Assembly: GCF_014205075.1 (NCBI RefSeq) | Contig: NZ_JACHMU010000001.1 | Location: forward strand, 1,302,001-1,366,000 | Length of the DNA: 64,000 nt | Source of the DNA: Microbacterium ginsengiterrae | Lineage (GTDB): Bacteria > Actinomycetota > Actinomycetes > Actinomycetales > Microbacteriaceae | Direction: 5' to 3' | Shown: positions 1 to 8,769 of the stretch, one piece after another | How positions within the stretch are numbered: the first letter of the stretch is position 1 | Layout of the letters: every line of letters begins with the position of its first letter | The notes under the pieces: generated by a model | Told to the model about the DNA's origin: nothing | Database searches by the model: none | The model's input: only the letters and a program-made list of their open reading frames with translations | Position numbers and translations under genes: made by a program

Positions 1-156
1 CGAATCCTGGCCCTGGACCGTCATGCGGCGGCGCGGACGGGTGAGGAAGACCACCAGCCAGCCGGCGAGGGCGAGAGCGGCGAGGATTCCCAACGCCAGG
101 ACGAGCCAGCCCCAGCCGTACTGGGCCGGCGGATAAAGTTCATCAGTTCCGGACAT
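1..156 (-). CDS. Membrane protein, N-terminal fragment, cut by window edge
   Basis: Only the first 52 codons are in the window. The start ATG (154-156) lies inside the 3' end of the DUF58 gene, overlapping it by 14 nt, so the two are translationally coupled. The peptide begins MSGTDELYPPAQYGWGW and has one hydrophobic segment at about residues 14-38, followed by a basic TRPRRR stretch, as in a type I/III membrane anchor with the rest of the chain in the cytoplasm. In actinobacteria MoxR-DUF58 operons usually continue with membrane-anchored proteins of this kind (often followed by vWA proteins), so a role in the same envelope or chaperone-like system is inferred. The family itself cannot be named from this fragment. 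Confidence 0.7.
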   Translation of the reverse strand, partial: MSGTDELYPPAQYGWGWLVLALGILAALALAGWLVVFLTRPRRRMTVQGQDS

Positions 157-1030
157 TCGCCCTCCGGTTCAGCATGCGCAGCAGCTCTCCCACTGCGGCA
201 TCCTGCGTCTCGAGGGCGGCCCGGCTGATCTCCAGCCGGTCGAGCAGGTCGTCACGGCGGACGGCGTCGGCCTGTGCCTGGGCTGTTGCCTCGAGGACCA
301 CCTCGGCGTCGCCGTGCACGAAGTCCGGGATCGCCCATCGGGTGCTCACATCGGCCCGCTGGGCGTGGGACGCGTATGCGAGCACGGGGTCGGCGTCGCG
401 GATCGTGATCCACAGGACGTCGTGCTGCACGCGCAGGCGCCGCAGCATCCGTTCCGTGTGTTCGGTGACCGGGGCCTCGTCGGTGATGATGACCACGATG
501 CAGCGGCGGGCGATCGTCCGAGCGACATAGGCGAGCAGTGCGTCACGGTCGCTCGGAGCGCCGGCCGTCGCGATGGCGCCGTCGATCGTCCGCAGCGCGT
601 GCTCGAGAGCTCCCTCGCTGCGTCCTGGCGCGCGACGACGGATGCCGCCGGCGTCTCCGTGCACCACGCTGAAGTCATCGCCGTGCCGGAGGGCGAGGAC
701 ACCCAGCGCCCCTGTGGCGAGGACCGCGAGGTCCTTCTTCGGGCGCTCGTCGTGCGCGAGCGCGGTCATCGACAGCCCCGTGTCGACGACGAACAGCACG
801 GTGTGCATGCGGTTGGCCCTGTGCCGCTTGACCAGTGGCGTCCCCATGCGGGCCGTCGCCCGCCAGTCGATGTCGCGCACCTGATCGCCGTACTCGTACT
901 TGCGCAGATCCTCGAAGTCGAGGCTGCGCCCGTGCAGCAGCGACGCGTAGGCGCCGTCGAGCGCGTGCATCGACTTCTGCGACGAGTGGATGAAGAGCTT
1001 GCTCTTCACCTGGGTGATCAGGCTGGACAC
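143..1030 (-). CDS. DUF58 domain-containing protein
   Basis: A 295-residue protein of the DUF58 family, which is almost always encoded next to a MoxR ATPase. The hallmark motif is at residues 38-61 (DFEDLRKYEYGDQVRDIDW, then RATAR). A vWA-like core follows, beginning FVVDTGLSM (residues 80-88). Its metal site is degenerate: the usual DxSxS reads D83-T-G-L-S87. There is no signal peptide or obvious membrane segment. It starts 2 nt downstream of the moxR stop and ends inside the next gene, so the three form one operon. By analogy with other MoxR-DUF58 pairs it is probably a substrate adaptor or partner of the ATPase, but the biochemical role of DUF58 is not established. Confidence 0.9.
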   Translation of the reverse strand: MSSLITQVKSKLFIHSSQKSMHALDGAYASLLHGRSLDFEDLRKYEYGDQVRDIDWRATARMGTPLVKRHRANRMHTVLFVVDTGLSMTALAHDERPKKDLAVLATGALGVLALRHGDDFSVVHGDAGGIRRRAPGRSEGALEHALRTIDGAIATAGAPSDRDALLAYVARTIARRCIVVIITDEAPVTEHTERMLRRLRVQHDVLWITIRDADPVLAYASHAQRADVSTRWAIPDFVHGDAEVVLEATAQAQADAVRRDDLLDRLEISRAALETQDAAVGELLRMLNRRANVRN

Positions 1031-1032
1031 GG

Positions 1033-2154
1033 TCAGGGGGTCGGGACCGAGGCGAAGATCTGGTCGATGATCTCCTCGCTGCGGATCCCCTCGGCGTCGG
1101 CCTCGAAGGTGAGCAGCACGCGGTGACGCAGCACGAGGTGACGGAGCGTGCGGATGTCCTCCGGCAGCACGTGATTGCGTCCGTTGAGCAGCGCGAGCGC
1201 GCGCGAGGCCTGCAGGAAGGCGATGCTCGCCCGCGGGCTCGCCCCGTACTTGATGTACCGCGCACGGTCATCGCCGATGTACGGGCCGGGGTTCCTCGTG
1301 ACGTACGCGATCGAGACGATGTAGTTGCGGATCGTCGCGTCCACGTAGATCTTGGATGCGGTCTGCTGCAGGGCCCTGATGTCGTCGAGGGTCACGGCGC
1401 TGGCGACGTGCCGTTCGGGGTCGAGCACGCCCGAGTCGATGCGGGACAGGATCTCGAACTCGTCGGCCGGGCTCGGATACTCGACGATCTCCTTGAGGAG
1501 GAAGCGGTCCATCTGCGCCTCGGGGAGCTCGTACGTGCCCTCCTGCTCGATGGGGTTCTGGGTCGCGATCACGAGGAACGGGTGGGGGAGGTGGTGCACC
1601 TCGCCGCCGATCGTGGTCTGATGTTCCTGCATCGCCTCGAGCATCGCCGACTGGGCCTTGGCGCTGGAGCGGTTGATCTCGTCGAGCAGGACGAAGTTCG
1701 CATGCACGGGGCCAAGCACGGTGCGGAACGAGCCGGTGGTGGCGTCGTAGATCTGGTTGCCGGTGATGTCGCTGGGGAGCAGGTCCGGCGTGCACTGGAT
1801 GCGCTTGAAGCTCGCCTTGACCGTGTCGGCGAGTGTGGAGGCCGCGGTGGTCTTCGCGAGTCCGGGGACGGATTCCAGCAGAATGTGACCGCCCGCGATC
1901 AGCGACACCAGCAGGCTCGTGCGCAGGCGCTCCTGGCCGACCATCTTGGCCGAATAGGCGTCGGAGATGACCGTGAGGATGTTCGAGGCGTGTGACATCT
2001 CGGCATCCGTCGGAGCACCGGAGCTTCCCGCCGTCGTCGCGGCGGCCGGCCGGGATGCGGGGGCTGCCGGTGCGGCCGGCGCGCGGGGAGCCGGCGGGCG
2101 CGGTGGCGGCGGGGGGGCAAACATCCCCGCGGGTGCGGCGTTCGACTCGTTCAT
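1033..2154 (-). CDS. MoxR family AAA+ ATPase
   Basis: A 373-residue AAA+ ATPase of the MoxR family, whose members act as chaperone-like activators of vWA-containing partners. Residues 12-46 form a Pro/Ala-rich low-complexity tail that is longer than in most MoxR proteins. Walker A is ESVPGLAKT (about 94-102, Lys101), Walker [10 protein letters not shown] (about 154-162), and the sensor region [19 protein letters not shown] begins near residue 196. The first Met gives the Pro-rich tail; Met53 is an alternative start that would leave only the conserved domain. It is the first gene of an operon with DUF58 and a membrane protein. About 110 nt of non-coding DNA, holding its promoter, separates it from the convergently read end of the gene upstream. 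Confidence 0.93.
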   Translation of the reverse strand: MNESNAAPAGMFAPPPPPRPPAPRAPAAPAAPASRPAAATTAGSSGAPTDAEMSHASNILTVISDAYSAKMVGQERLRTSLLVSLIAGGHILLESVPGLAKTTAASTLADTVKASFKRIQCTPDLLPSDITGNQIYDATTGSFRTVLGPVHANFVLLDEINRSSAKAQSAMLEAMQEHQTTIGGEVHHLPHPFLVIATQNPIEQEGTYELPEAQMDRFLLKEIVEYPSPADEFEILSRIDSGVLDPERHVASAVTLDDIRALQQTASKIYVDATIRNYIVSIAYVTRNPGPYIGDDRARYIKYGASPRASIAFLQASRALALLNGRNHVLPEDIRTLRHLVLRHRVLLTFEADAEGIRSEEIIDQIFASVPTP

Positions 2155-2263
2155 CTCTGACTCCTCGCGTGCGCAGGGGCAGCGGTGCGCATTCCCCCGT
2201 CACAGCGTAATCGTCGTGCTCCGTCCGCTCGGTCGGGATCTGTGGGAAGAACTGCCCATCGGG

Positions 2264-2965
2264 TCAGACCGTGTTGCGGTACACCCTGGCTCCGCGGCGG
2301 CGCCCCACCCACACGACGCCGGCGGCCACCGCGACGATCGCGGCGGCGATGCCGACGATGTAGCCGATGACACCGAGGTAGCCGCCCTGCAGGTGCGGAT
2401 CGAGGAACGGGTACGGATACCACCACGGGTTCCCCGTCGCCGGCCCGGTGATGAGGTTCGCCCGCAGGAGCGTGTAGACCGCCCAGACGATCGGGAAGGT
2501 GACGGCGACGAGCAGGGCACCCCACGGAAGCGCCCTCCGCCGCGGGGCGAGGAGGACGTCGGCCAGCATGACGAGCGGGATCACCACGTGCAGCGTCTCG
2601 TTCGTCCACACATCCGAGATCCCCGCGATCGAGATGCCGCGCAGCAACAGGTTGTAGACGATGCCGGTGACGATCATGTACGTCGACGCGCACGCGAGCA
2701 GCGTTCCCATCCACGCGGGTTCCGCCGTCGCCGAGCGGCGGGTGCGCAGCATCCACACCCCGCCGATGACGAGGGCGATGACCGCGAGGAGGTTCGAGAG
2801 GATCGTGAAGTAGCTGAAGAAGTTCGCGATGACGGTGGGCAGATGGGATCCCCACGGCGTCTCCGCAGCCATCGCGTTGGTGATCGCGAGCGCGAGCTGT
2901 CGGACGATCGCCGCGGCGCCGAGGGCGGCAGCGGCCAGACGGAGGTAGGGCCACCAGGTCTTCAT
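2264..2965 (-). CDS. Pr6Pr family membrane protein
   Basis: A 233-residue integral membrane protein. It begins MKTWWPYLRLAAAALG and shows about six hydrophobic segments. The pattern FFSYFTILSNLLAVIALV near residue 50 and NLLLRGIS...WTNETLHVVIP in the middle is typical of the Pr6Pr family, related to eukaryotic FAR-17a/AIG1-like proteins. Function in bacteria is unknown. The reading frame stays open far upstream across purA on the opposite strand, but the MKTWW start is chosen because the homologous region begins there and a purine-rich GGAGG-like sequence precedes it. It is divergent from purA. Confidence 0.82.
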   Translation of the reverse strand: MKTWWPYLRLAAAALGAAAIVRQLALAITNAMAAETPWGSHLPTVIANFFSYFTILSNLLAVIALVIGGVWMLRTRRSATAEPAWMGTLLACASTYMIVTGIVYNLLLRGISIAGISDVWTNETLHVVIPLVMLADVLLAPRRRALPWGALLVAVTFPIVWAVYTLLRANLITGPATGNPWWYPYPFLDPHLQGGYLGVIGYIVGIAAAIVAVAAGVVWVGRRRGARVYRNTV

Positions 2966-3175
2966 CGTTCCTCCGTGGTCACGGCGACGGCTCTGCGCGG
3001 TCGCTCCATCGTGGCCGTCTCTGCGGTGTCGCGGGCGGTCCAGGCGCCCGGTTTCCACGAGATTAGCGCCTGCCGGGGGCGCGCGGACGCCGTTCGATAG
3101 GATGGAAGGGCCCGTTCGGGCCAGCTCATCTGCCGGTGCAAGCCCGGCGAGAAGCACTATCCAGGGGGAAGACCC
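2966..3175. promoter_or_regulatory. Divergent intergenic region upstream of purA
   Basis: 210 nt between the Pr6Pr gene (minus) and purA (plus). It holds a TAGGAT sequence near 3098 that could serve as a -10 element, and a short inverted repeat GGCCCG-TT-CGGGCC at about 3108-3121 that would fall in the purA 5' untranslated region. The purA ribosome site is AGGGGGA at about 3163-3169. No riboswitch-like structure was recognised. Confidence 0.4.
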
Positions 3176-4459
3176 ATGCCAGGAATCGTGATCGTCGGCG
3201 TCCAGTGGGGCGACGAGGGCAAGGGCAAGGCCACCGACCTGCTCGGGGACCGCACCGACTGGGTGGTGAAGTTCAACGGCGGCAACAACGCCGGGCACAC
3301 GGTCGTGGTGGGCAACGAGAAGTACGCACTGCACCTGCTGCCATCCGGCATCCTGTCGCCCGGTGTCATGCCGGTGATCGGCAACGGCGTCGTCGTCGAC
3401 CTCGAGGTCCTCTTCGACGAGCTGACTGCGCTCTCGGCGCGCGGGATCGACGTCTCCAAGCTCCGCGTGAGCGCCAACGCGCACATCATCACGCAGTACC
3501 ACCGCACGCTCGACAAGGTCACCGAGCGCTTCCTCGGCAAGCGCAACATCGGAACCACCGGCCGCGGCATCGGTCCGGCGTATGCGGACAAGATCAACCG
3601 CGTCGGCATCCGTGTGCAGGACCTCTTCGACGAGAACATCCTCCGTCAGAAGGTCGAGGGTGCGCTCGACCAGAAGAACCACCTGCTCGTGAAGGTGTTC
3701 AACCGCCGCGCCGTGACCGTCGACGAGGTCGTCGAGGACCTGCTGTCGTACGCGGAGCGGCTGCGTCCGATGGTCGCCGACACCGGGCACCTGCTCGACG
3801 AGGCGCTCGATCGTGGCGAGGTCGTCGTGTTCGAGGGCGGCCAGGCGACGATGCTCGACATCGACCACGGCACCTACCCGTTCGTCACCTCGTCGACCGC
3901 GACCGCTGCCGGCGCGGCATCCGGTTCCGGCGTGGGGCCGGGGCGCCTCGACCGCATCGTCGGCATCGTGAAGGCGTACACCACGCGCGTGGGCTCCGGA
4001 CCCTTCCCCACCGAACTGTTCGACGAGAAGGGCGACTGGCTGCGGTCGGCCGGCTTCGAGTTCGGCACGACGACGGGGCGTCCGCGTCGCGTCGGCTGGT
4101 ACGACGCACCGATCACCCGGTACGCGACCCGCATCAACGGCATCACCGACCTCGTCCTCACCAAGCTCGACATCCTCACCGGGCTCGAGCAGATCCCGGT
4201 GTGCGTCGCCTACGACGTCGACGGGGTCCGGTTCGACGACGTGCCGGTCAACCAGACGGACTTCCACCACGCGAAGCCGATCTACGACTACTACCCGGGG
4301 TGGAGCGAGGACATCTCCTCGGCCCGCACCTTCGAGGACCTGCCGCAGACGGCACAGGACTACGTGCTCGCGCTGGAGAAGATGAGCAAGACCCGCATCT
4401 CGGTCATCGGCGTCGGTCCGGAGCGCGATCAGGTCATCGTCCGTCACGACCTCGTGTGA
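3176..4459 (+). CDS. purA: Adenylosuccinate synthase
   Basis: Catalyses GTP-dependent condensation of IMP with aspartate to adenylosuccinate, the first committed step to AMP; cytoplasmic dimer. The 427 residues match the family length. Visible motifs: WGDEGKGK at 11-18 (GTP/IMP loop with catalytic Asp), NGGNNAGHT at 34-42 with the catalytic His, RGIGPAY, and [15 protein letters not shown] followed by [11 protein letters not shown] clear AGGGGGA ribosome site precedes the ATG. Monocistronic as far as can be seen; purL lies 35 kb away on the other strand, so purine genes are dispersed here. Confidence 0.98.
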   Translation: MPGIVIVGVQWGDEGKGKATDLLGDRTDWVVKFNGGNNAGHTVVVGNEKYALHLLPSGILSPGVMPVIGNGVVVDLEVLFDELTALSARGIDVSKLRVSANAHIITQYHRTLDKVTERFLGKRNIGTTGRGIGPAYADKINRVGIRVQDLFDENILRQKVEGALDQKNHLLVKVFNRRAVTVDEVVEDLLSYAERLRPMVADTGHLLDEALDRGEVVVFEGGQATMLDIDHGTYPFVTSSTATAAGAASGSGVGPGRLDRIVGIVKAYTTRVGSGPFPTELFDEKGDWLRSAGFEFGTTTGRPRRVGWYDAPITRYATRINGITDLVLTKLDILTGLEQIPVCVAYDVDGVRFDDVPVNQTDFHHAKPIYDYYPGWSEDISSARTFEDLPQTAQDYVLALEKMSKTRISVIGVGPERDQVIVRHDLV

Positions 4460-4561
4460 TCTCCGTCCCGTCTGTTCTGCCCGTCTGTTTCTGCCGGACG
4501 CGCACTTTCAGGCCCGAGAAGCGAGCATGAGCCGCAGACAGATGGGCGGTGAGGGGAACCG

Positions 4562-5797
4562 ATGACGCAGTTCTGGCTCGGCGGTTACGGCGCCGACATG
4601 GGCGGGGATGCCGTGGGCATCGGTGTGCTCGCCGGAGACGAGGGGCGCGAACCGACGACCCTCGCGTACCGCGGCGGCGCCGCGTCGGCCGCGTCGCCCT
4701 CCTGGCTCGCCGCGCATCCGACGCTCGACGTCGTGTACGCCGCGCTGGAGGGCGAGGGGACCGTGCAGGCCTTCCGCCGTACCGGCGAGGTGTCGCTCAC
4801 CGCTCTGGGTGGCCCTGTCGAGGCGGGTTCCGGTGTGTGCCACGTCGCCGTCGCCCCGAGCGGAGGGCACCTCGTCGCGAGCTGTTACGGGGACGGCCGG
4901 GTCGTGCGGATCGACCTCGCCGCCGACGGCTCCCCGACGTCCGCCACGGTCGCCGCTTCGGCGAGCGACCCCTATGACCGCGACGCACAGGATGCCGAGG
5001 ACTCCGCGCGTCCGTCGGCGCAGGAGATCGCCGCCGCCATGCTGCGCCGCGGCTCCATGGTCGTCGACGAGGAGAAGCTCGACGAGCCGGTCGCCGAGCC
5101 GCCGCGGTCCGGTCTGCTGCTGTTCGACGAGATGCTCGGGCTGAACGCGGCTCCGGAGCAGGCTCCCGATCCCGCCGTCGAGGAGGATTCGGCATCCCGC
5201 GCGTCGCACGCGCATGCGGCGGCATTCCTGCCTGATGGCCGCATCGCCACCACCGATCTCGGGTTCGACCTCGTGCGGATCTGGCGCGCAGGGCGCACCG
5301 GCCTCGTCGAGGATCACCGCGTCGTCCTGCCGCAAGGGGTGGGGCCCCGGCACATGGTCGTGCATCCGAGCGGCCACCTGCATGTGGTCACCGAGTACTC
5401 GTGCGAGGTCTTCACGCTCGCCGCAGGCCCGGATGGACGGTGGACGCTCGCTGCGGCGACGACCGTGAGCCCGGCCGTGCGGGTCGGGGAGGACTTCCCG
5501 TCCGAGCTGTCGCGCTCGCGGGACGGGCAGACGCTGTACGCCGGCGTCCGCGGCAGCGACACGATCGCCGCCCTGCGCGTCCGAGGGGACGGTTCGCAGG
5601 TCGAGTCGTTCGCGCTCGCCGAGTCGGGCGTCGAATGGCCGCGGCACCACCTCGTGCACGACGGGGCGCTGCTCGTGGCCGGCCAGCGGTCGGATGAGAT
5701 CAGCGTGCTCGACCTCGACGAGCGCACGGGCGCGCCCCGCGGCATCCGCCACCGCACGTCGGCACCCGCACCCACCCGCATCCTCCTCGCCCGCTGA
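4562..5797 (+). CDS. Lactonase-family beta-propeller protein (6-phosphogluconolactonase-like)
   Basis: A 411-residue protein resembling the YbhE/Pgl-type seven-bladed propeller family: start FWLGGYGADMGG, then repeated blade segments such as ASPSWLAAHPTLDVVYAA, GVCHVAVAPSGGHLVASCYGD, GPRHMVVHPSGHLHVVTEYS and PSELSRSRDGQTLYAGVRG. Some family members hydrolyse 6-phosphogluconolactone; others have unknown substrates, so the enzyme activity is not certain. Residues about 138-215 form an acidic Ala/Glu/Asp-rich insertion (from DPYDRDAQDAEDSARPSAQE) between blades, which makes the protein longer than typical members. It follows purA by about 100 nt and appears to be transcribed on its own or by read-through. 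Confidence 0.8.
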   Translation: MTQFWLGGYGADMGGDAVGIGVLAGDEGREPTTLAYRGGAASAASPSWLAAHPTLDVVYAALEGEGTVQAFRRTGEVSLTALGGPVEAGSGVCHVAVAPSGGHLVASCYGDGRVVRIDLAADGSPTSATVAASASDPYDRDAQDAEDSARPSAQEIAAAMLRRGSMVVDEEKLDEPVAEPPRSGLLLFDEMLGLNAAPEQAPDPAVEEDSASRASHAHAAAFLPDGRIATTDLGFDLVRIWRAGRTGLVEDHRVVLPQGVGPRHMVVHPSGHLHVVTEYSCEVFTLAAGPDGRWTLAAATTVSPAVRVGEDFPSELSRSRDGQTLYAGVRGSDTIAALRVRGDGSQVESFALAESGVEWPRHHLVHDGALLVAGQRSDEISVLDLDERTGAPRGIRHRTSAPAPTRILLAR

Positions 5798-6076
5798 CCC
5801 GGGTCGCCCGACTGCCGGCCCCGCCTGTCCCGCCACCCACCCGCAAGGATGCAGGGCCGAGGCACGGATGCAGGACGAATCAGCCGAAACGGCCCTGCAG
5901 GCGTGCGCGGCCCCTGCATCCGTGCGGTGATGCGTCCCCGGCATCCGAGCGGTACGCAACGGATCGGGGACCTATAGCAGAAACCGGCGGGAACAACACG
6001 GCCGTGACAACGGTTTGCGCATGCACGAGACTGAGCGGAGCCGCGAGACGACCGCGGACGCAGGGAAGGCAGGGCC
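5798..6076. other. Intergenic region with promoter candidate for the oxidoreductase
   Basis: 279 nt without a gene. It contains the palindromic element at 5849-5925 described separately. Towards its 3' end, CCTATAG at about 5970-5976 is a plausible -10 hexamer, roughly 100 nt before the ATG of the downstream oxidoreductase gene. No small open frame with ribosome site and coding character was found. Confidence 0.4.
5849..5925. repeat. Interleaved palindromic intergenic element
   Basis: Two perfect inverted repeats interlock. GCAGGGCCG (5851-5859) pairs with CGGCCCTGC (5890-5898), and GCACGGATGCAGG (5862-5874) pairs with CCTGCATCCGTGC (5913-5925). The order of arms is A-B-A'-B', as in a pseudoknot, so both stems can form only in an alternative or knotted fold. 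The 5' arm GGATGCAGGG also nearly matches the last arm, giving a third possible pairing. The GGATGCAGGACGA core recurs in modified form at 24899 and 28507. It is not followed by a T-tract, so a simple terminator is unlikely. Confidence 0.6.
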
Positions 6077-7501
6077 ATGACGCAGGATGAATACGACCTC
6101 ATCGTGCTGGGCGGAGGACCGGTGGGCGAGAACGTCGCCGACCGCGCCGTGCAGGGCGGGCTGTCCGCGATCATCGTCGAGAGCGAACTCGTCGGCGGTG
6201 AGTGCTCGTACTGGGCGTGCATGCCGTCCAAGGCGCTGCTCCGGTCCGCCCAGGCGCTGCGCGCAGCCCAGCACGTCGGCGGTGCGGCCGAGGCGGTCTC
6301 CGGACCACTGGACGTGCGTGCCGTGCTCGCCCGCCGCAACTCCTTCACCAGCGACTGGTCCGACGACGGCCAGGTCGCCTGGCTGCAGTCCGCCGGCATC
6401 GACCTCGTGCGCGGCCACGGCCGTCTCAGCGGAGAACGCGAGGTCACCGTGACGGATGCCGACGGCACGACGCGAGTGCTCACGGCCCGCCACGCGGTCG
6501 CGGTCAGCACGGGTACGGATGCCGCGATCGCGCCGATCCCCGGGCTCGCCGACGCGCGGCCGTGGACGAGCCGTGACGCGACGAGCGCGCAGGAGATCCC
6601 CGAGTCCCTCGCGATCATCGGCGGGGGCGTCGTCGGTGTCGAGATGGCGACGGCCTATGCCGGCCTCGGCGCGGCGGTGACGCTCATCGCCCGCGGCGAA
6701 CTGCTCACCGGCATGGAGCCGTTCGCCGGGGAACGCGTCGCGGCAGGGCTTCGCGACCTGGGCGTCGACGTGCGCACCGGCGTGAGCACCACGAAGGTGA
6801 GCCGCGGCGCTGACGGCGTGACGATCGTCGTCGGCGACGGGGAGGAGATCCACGCGGCCGAGGTGCTGGCGGCGACCGGCCGCACCCCGCGCAGCGCCGA
6901 CATCGGTCTGGAGACGGTCGGCCTCGAACCCGGTCGCTACATCGCGACCGATGACACGTTGCGGGTGCCCGGCAGCGACTGGTTGTACGCGGTCGGCGAC
7001 ATCAACGGCCGCGTGCTGCTGACGCATGAGGGCAAGTACCAGGCCCGCGCCGCGGGGGACGTCATCGCCGCCCGCGCGAACGGTGAGGACGTCGACGACG
7101 CCGCGTGGGGCCGTCATGTCGCGACAGCGGACCACGCCGCCGTCCCGCAGGTCGTGTTCGGCGAGCCGGAGGTCGCCTCTGTCGGCCTCACCGCGAAGGC
7201 GGCGGAGGATGCCGGACACTCGATCCGCGTGGTCGACTACGACCTCGGCGGAGTCGCGGGAGCGAGCCTCCGCGAGGACGGCTACAGCGGACAGGCGCGC
7301 ATGGTCGTAGACACGGACCGCGACGTCATCCTCGGCGTCACCTTCGTCGGCCCCGACCTCGCCGACCTGCTCCACGCCGCGACCGTGGCGATCGTCGGCG
7401 AGGTGCCGATCAGCAGACTCTGGCACGCCGTGCCCTCCTACCCCACGGTGAGCGAGATCTGGCTCCGCCTGCTGGAGACCTACGGGCGCGAATCCGCCTG
7501 A
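6077..7501 (+). CDS. FAD-dependent pyridine nucleotide-disulfide oxidoreductase
   Basis: A 474-residue class I flavoprotein disulfide reductase related to dihydrolipoamide dehydrogenase and mercuric reductase. FAD-binding GGGPVGENVAD is at 12-22. The redox disulfide is in GGECSYWACMPSK (Cys43 and Cys48). The NAD(P)H motif GGGVVGVEMATAYAGLG lies near 180. YAVGDINGR lies near 305, and the C-terminal dimerisation domain contains HAVPSYPTVSEIW. The C-terminal His-x4-Pro-T/S pattern of this family reads H-A-V-P-S-Y-P-T. No lipoyl domain or pyruvate dehydrogenase gene is adjacent, so it is probably not the PDH E3 subunit; substrate unknown. Confidence 0.88.
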   Translation: MTQDEYDLIVLGGGPVGENVADRAVQGGLSAIIVESELVGGECSYWACMPSKALLRSAQALRAAQHVGGAAEAVSGPLDVRAVLARRNSFTSDWSDDGQVAWLQSAGIDLVRGHGRLSGEREVTVTDADGTTRVLTARHAVAVSTGTDAAIAPIPGLADARPWTSRDATSAQEIPESLAIIGGGVVGVEMATAYAGLGAAVTLIARGELLTGMEPFAGERVAAGLRDLGVDVRTGVSTTKVSRGADGVTIVVGDGEEIHAAEVLAATGRTPRSADIGLETVGLEPGRYIATDDTLRVPGSDWLYAVGDINGRVLLTHEGKYQARAAGDVIAARANGEDVDDAAWGRHVATADHAAVPQVVFGEPEVASVGLTAKAAEDAGHSIRVVDYDLGGVAGASLREDGYSGQARMVVDTDRDVILGVTFVGPDLADLLHAATVAIVGEVPISRLWHAVPSYPTVSEIWLRLLETYGRESA

Positions 7502-7597
7502 CCCATCCGTTCCCGGGGTCGCTCCGAACACCCCGGGAATCCGCGCCGCATGTCGGTGCCATCCCATACGCTCGAAAACGACACGAGGAGGAGCCGA

Positions 7598-7900
7598 ATG
7601 AAGGCTGTACTCGCAGGAACCGTCATCGCAGAAGCCGACGACGCCGATCTCATCTCCATCGAGGGCAACTGGTACTTCCCGTTGACCTCTGTCGCCCCCG
7701 GCGTGCTGGTCGAGAGCCCCACTCCGTACACCTGCCCCTGGAAGGGCGAGGCGCAGTACTACTCCGCCGTCGTCGACGGTGAGCAGTACAAGGACGCCGC
7801 GTGGGGCTACCCGCGCCCGTACCCGAGCGCGCAGGAGCGCGTCGGCAAGGACATCTCGGGTCACATCGCATTCGCGCCGAGCGTCGAGGTCGGGCCGTAG
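7598..7900 (+). CDS. DUF427 domain-containing protein
   Basis: A 100-residue protein that covers the whole DUF427 domain. Key pattern: NWYFPLTSV, PYTCPWKGEAQYYS (residues 43-56) and AWGYPRPY. The ATG at 7598 is preferred over an in-frame ATG 48 nt upstream because GAGGAGGAG sits 5-14 nt before it and the homologous region begins at MKAVLAG. DUF427 proteins are small beta-rich proteins of unknown function, common in actinobacteria; the conserved CPWKG motif suggests ligand binding, which is inference. It is followed after 25 nt by the osmoprotectant ABC operon but is probably not functionally linked to it. Confidence 0.85.
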   Translation: MKAVLAGTVIAEADDADLISIEGNWYFPLTSVAPGVLVESPTPYTCPWKGEAQYYSAVVDGEQYKDAAWGYPRPYPSAQERVGKDISGHIAFAPSVEVGP

Positions 7901-7925
7901 GCCGGAGGCGAGGGAGCGCTCGCGC

Positions 7926-8768
7926 ATGATCGAATTCACATCGGTGTCGAAGGTCTTCCCCGACGGCACGCTCGCGGTCGAGGACTTCAATCTCGTGCTG
8001 CCCTCCAGGAAGACGACGGTGTTCGTCGGATCGTCCGGATGCGGCAAGACCACCCTGCTGCGCATGATCAATCGCATGGTCGAACCGACCGGTGGGGACG
8101 TCGAGATCGACGGCGAGAGCGTGCTGTCGAAGAATCCGGTGGCCCTGCGCCGCAGCATCGGGTACGTCATGCAGAACTCCGGGCTCATGCCGCACTTCTC
8201 CGTCATCGACAACGTCTCCACGGTCCTCCGGCTCGACGGCATGGCCAAGAAGCAGGCGCATGAGCGCGCGAGAGTGCTGCTCGACACGGTCGGACTCGAC
8301 CGCGCGCTCGCCGACCGCTACCCCAGCCAGCTCTCGGGCGGGCAGCAGCAGCGTGTCGGCGTCGCGCGAGGACTGGCCGCCGACCCCAACATCCTTCTCA
8401 TGGACGAGCCCTTCGGCGCGGTCGACCCGATCGTCAGGGCGGATCTGCAGCAGGAGCTCATCCGACTGCAGCGCGATCTCGACAAGACGGTGGTCTTCGT
8501 CACGCACGACATCGATGAGGCGTTCCTGCTCGGCGATCAGGTCGTGATCCTCGACAGGGGCGCGCGCATCGTCCAGGTCGGCAGTCCGAGCGAGATCATC
8601 GAGAACCCGGCCAACGACTTCGTCTCCGCCTTCATCGGCGCCGAGCGGGGGCGCCGTGCCCTGCGGATCAAGCAGACGCCGCGCGGGCCCGTCGTGGTCG
8701 ACTCGGAAGGACGGACGCAGGGTGCCCTCGTCGGCGAATCGGTCGGCACCGGACCGGACGGCGGATGA
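7926..8768 (+). CDS. Osmoprotectant ABC transporter ATP-binding protein (OpuCA-like)
   Basis: A 280-residue ABC ATPase of the OpuA/OpuC/ProV subgroup, the motor for import of glycine betaine, choline or related solutes. Walker A GSSGCGKTT at 35-43, Q-loop VMQNSGLMPHF near 81-91, signature QLSGGQQQRV at 135-144, Walker B ILLMDEP at 156-162, H-loop His194. The C-terminal extension after residue 240 is short, without the two CBS domains present in many OpuCA/ProV proteins, so ionic-strength sensing through CBS is probably absent. The ATG at 7926 is used; the frame is open further upstream but that part is not homologous. The stop is followed after 1 nt by the first permease gene. Confidence 0.92.
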   Translation: MIEFTSVSKVFPDGTLAVEDFNLVLPSRKTTVFVGSSGCGKTTLLRMINRMVEPTGGDVEIDGESVLSKNPVALRRSIGYVMQNSGLMPHFSVIDNVSTVLRLDGMAKKQAHERARVLLDTVGLDRALADRYPSQLSGGQQQRVGVARGLAADPNILLMDEPFGAVDPIVRADLQQELIRLQRDLDKTVVFVTHDIDEAFLLGDQVVILDRGARIVQVGSPSEIIENPANDFVSAFIGAERGRRALRIKQTPRGPVVVDSEGRTQGALVGESVGTGPDGG

Positions 8769-8769
8769 C

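Noticed and set aside
2264..4447. Very long minus-strand open frame running across purA into the Pr6Pr gene
   Set aside because: Only the last 233 codons look like a protein family. The upstream part is the complement of purA and is Arg/Val/Asp-rich as expected for antisense frames in GC-rich DNA.
5849..5925. Rho-independent terminator after the lactonase-like gene
   Set aside because: Arms are interleaved and no T-tract follows; the pattern fits a repeat element better.
6077..7501. Mercuric reductase
   Set aside because: No mer genes nearby, no N-terminal heavy-metal domain and no C-terminal vicinal Cys pair; kept as a general disulfide oxidoreductase.
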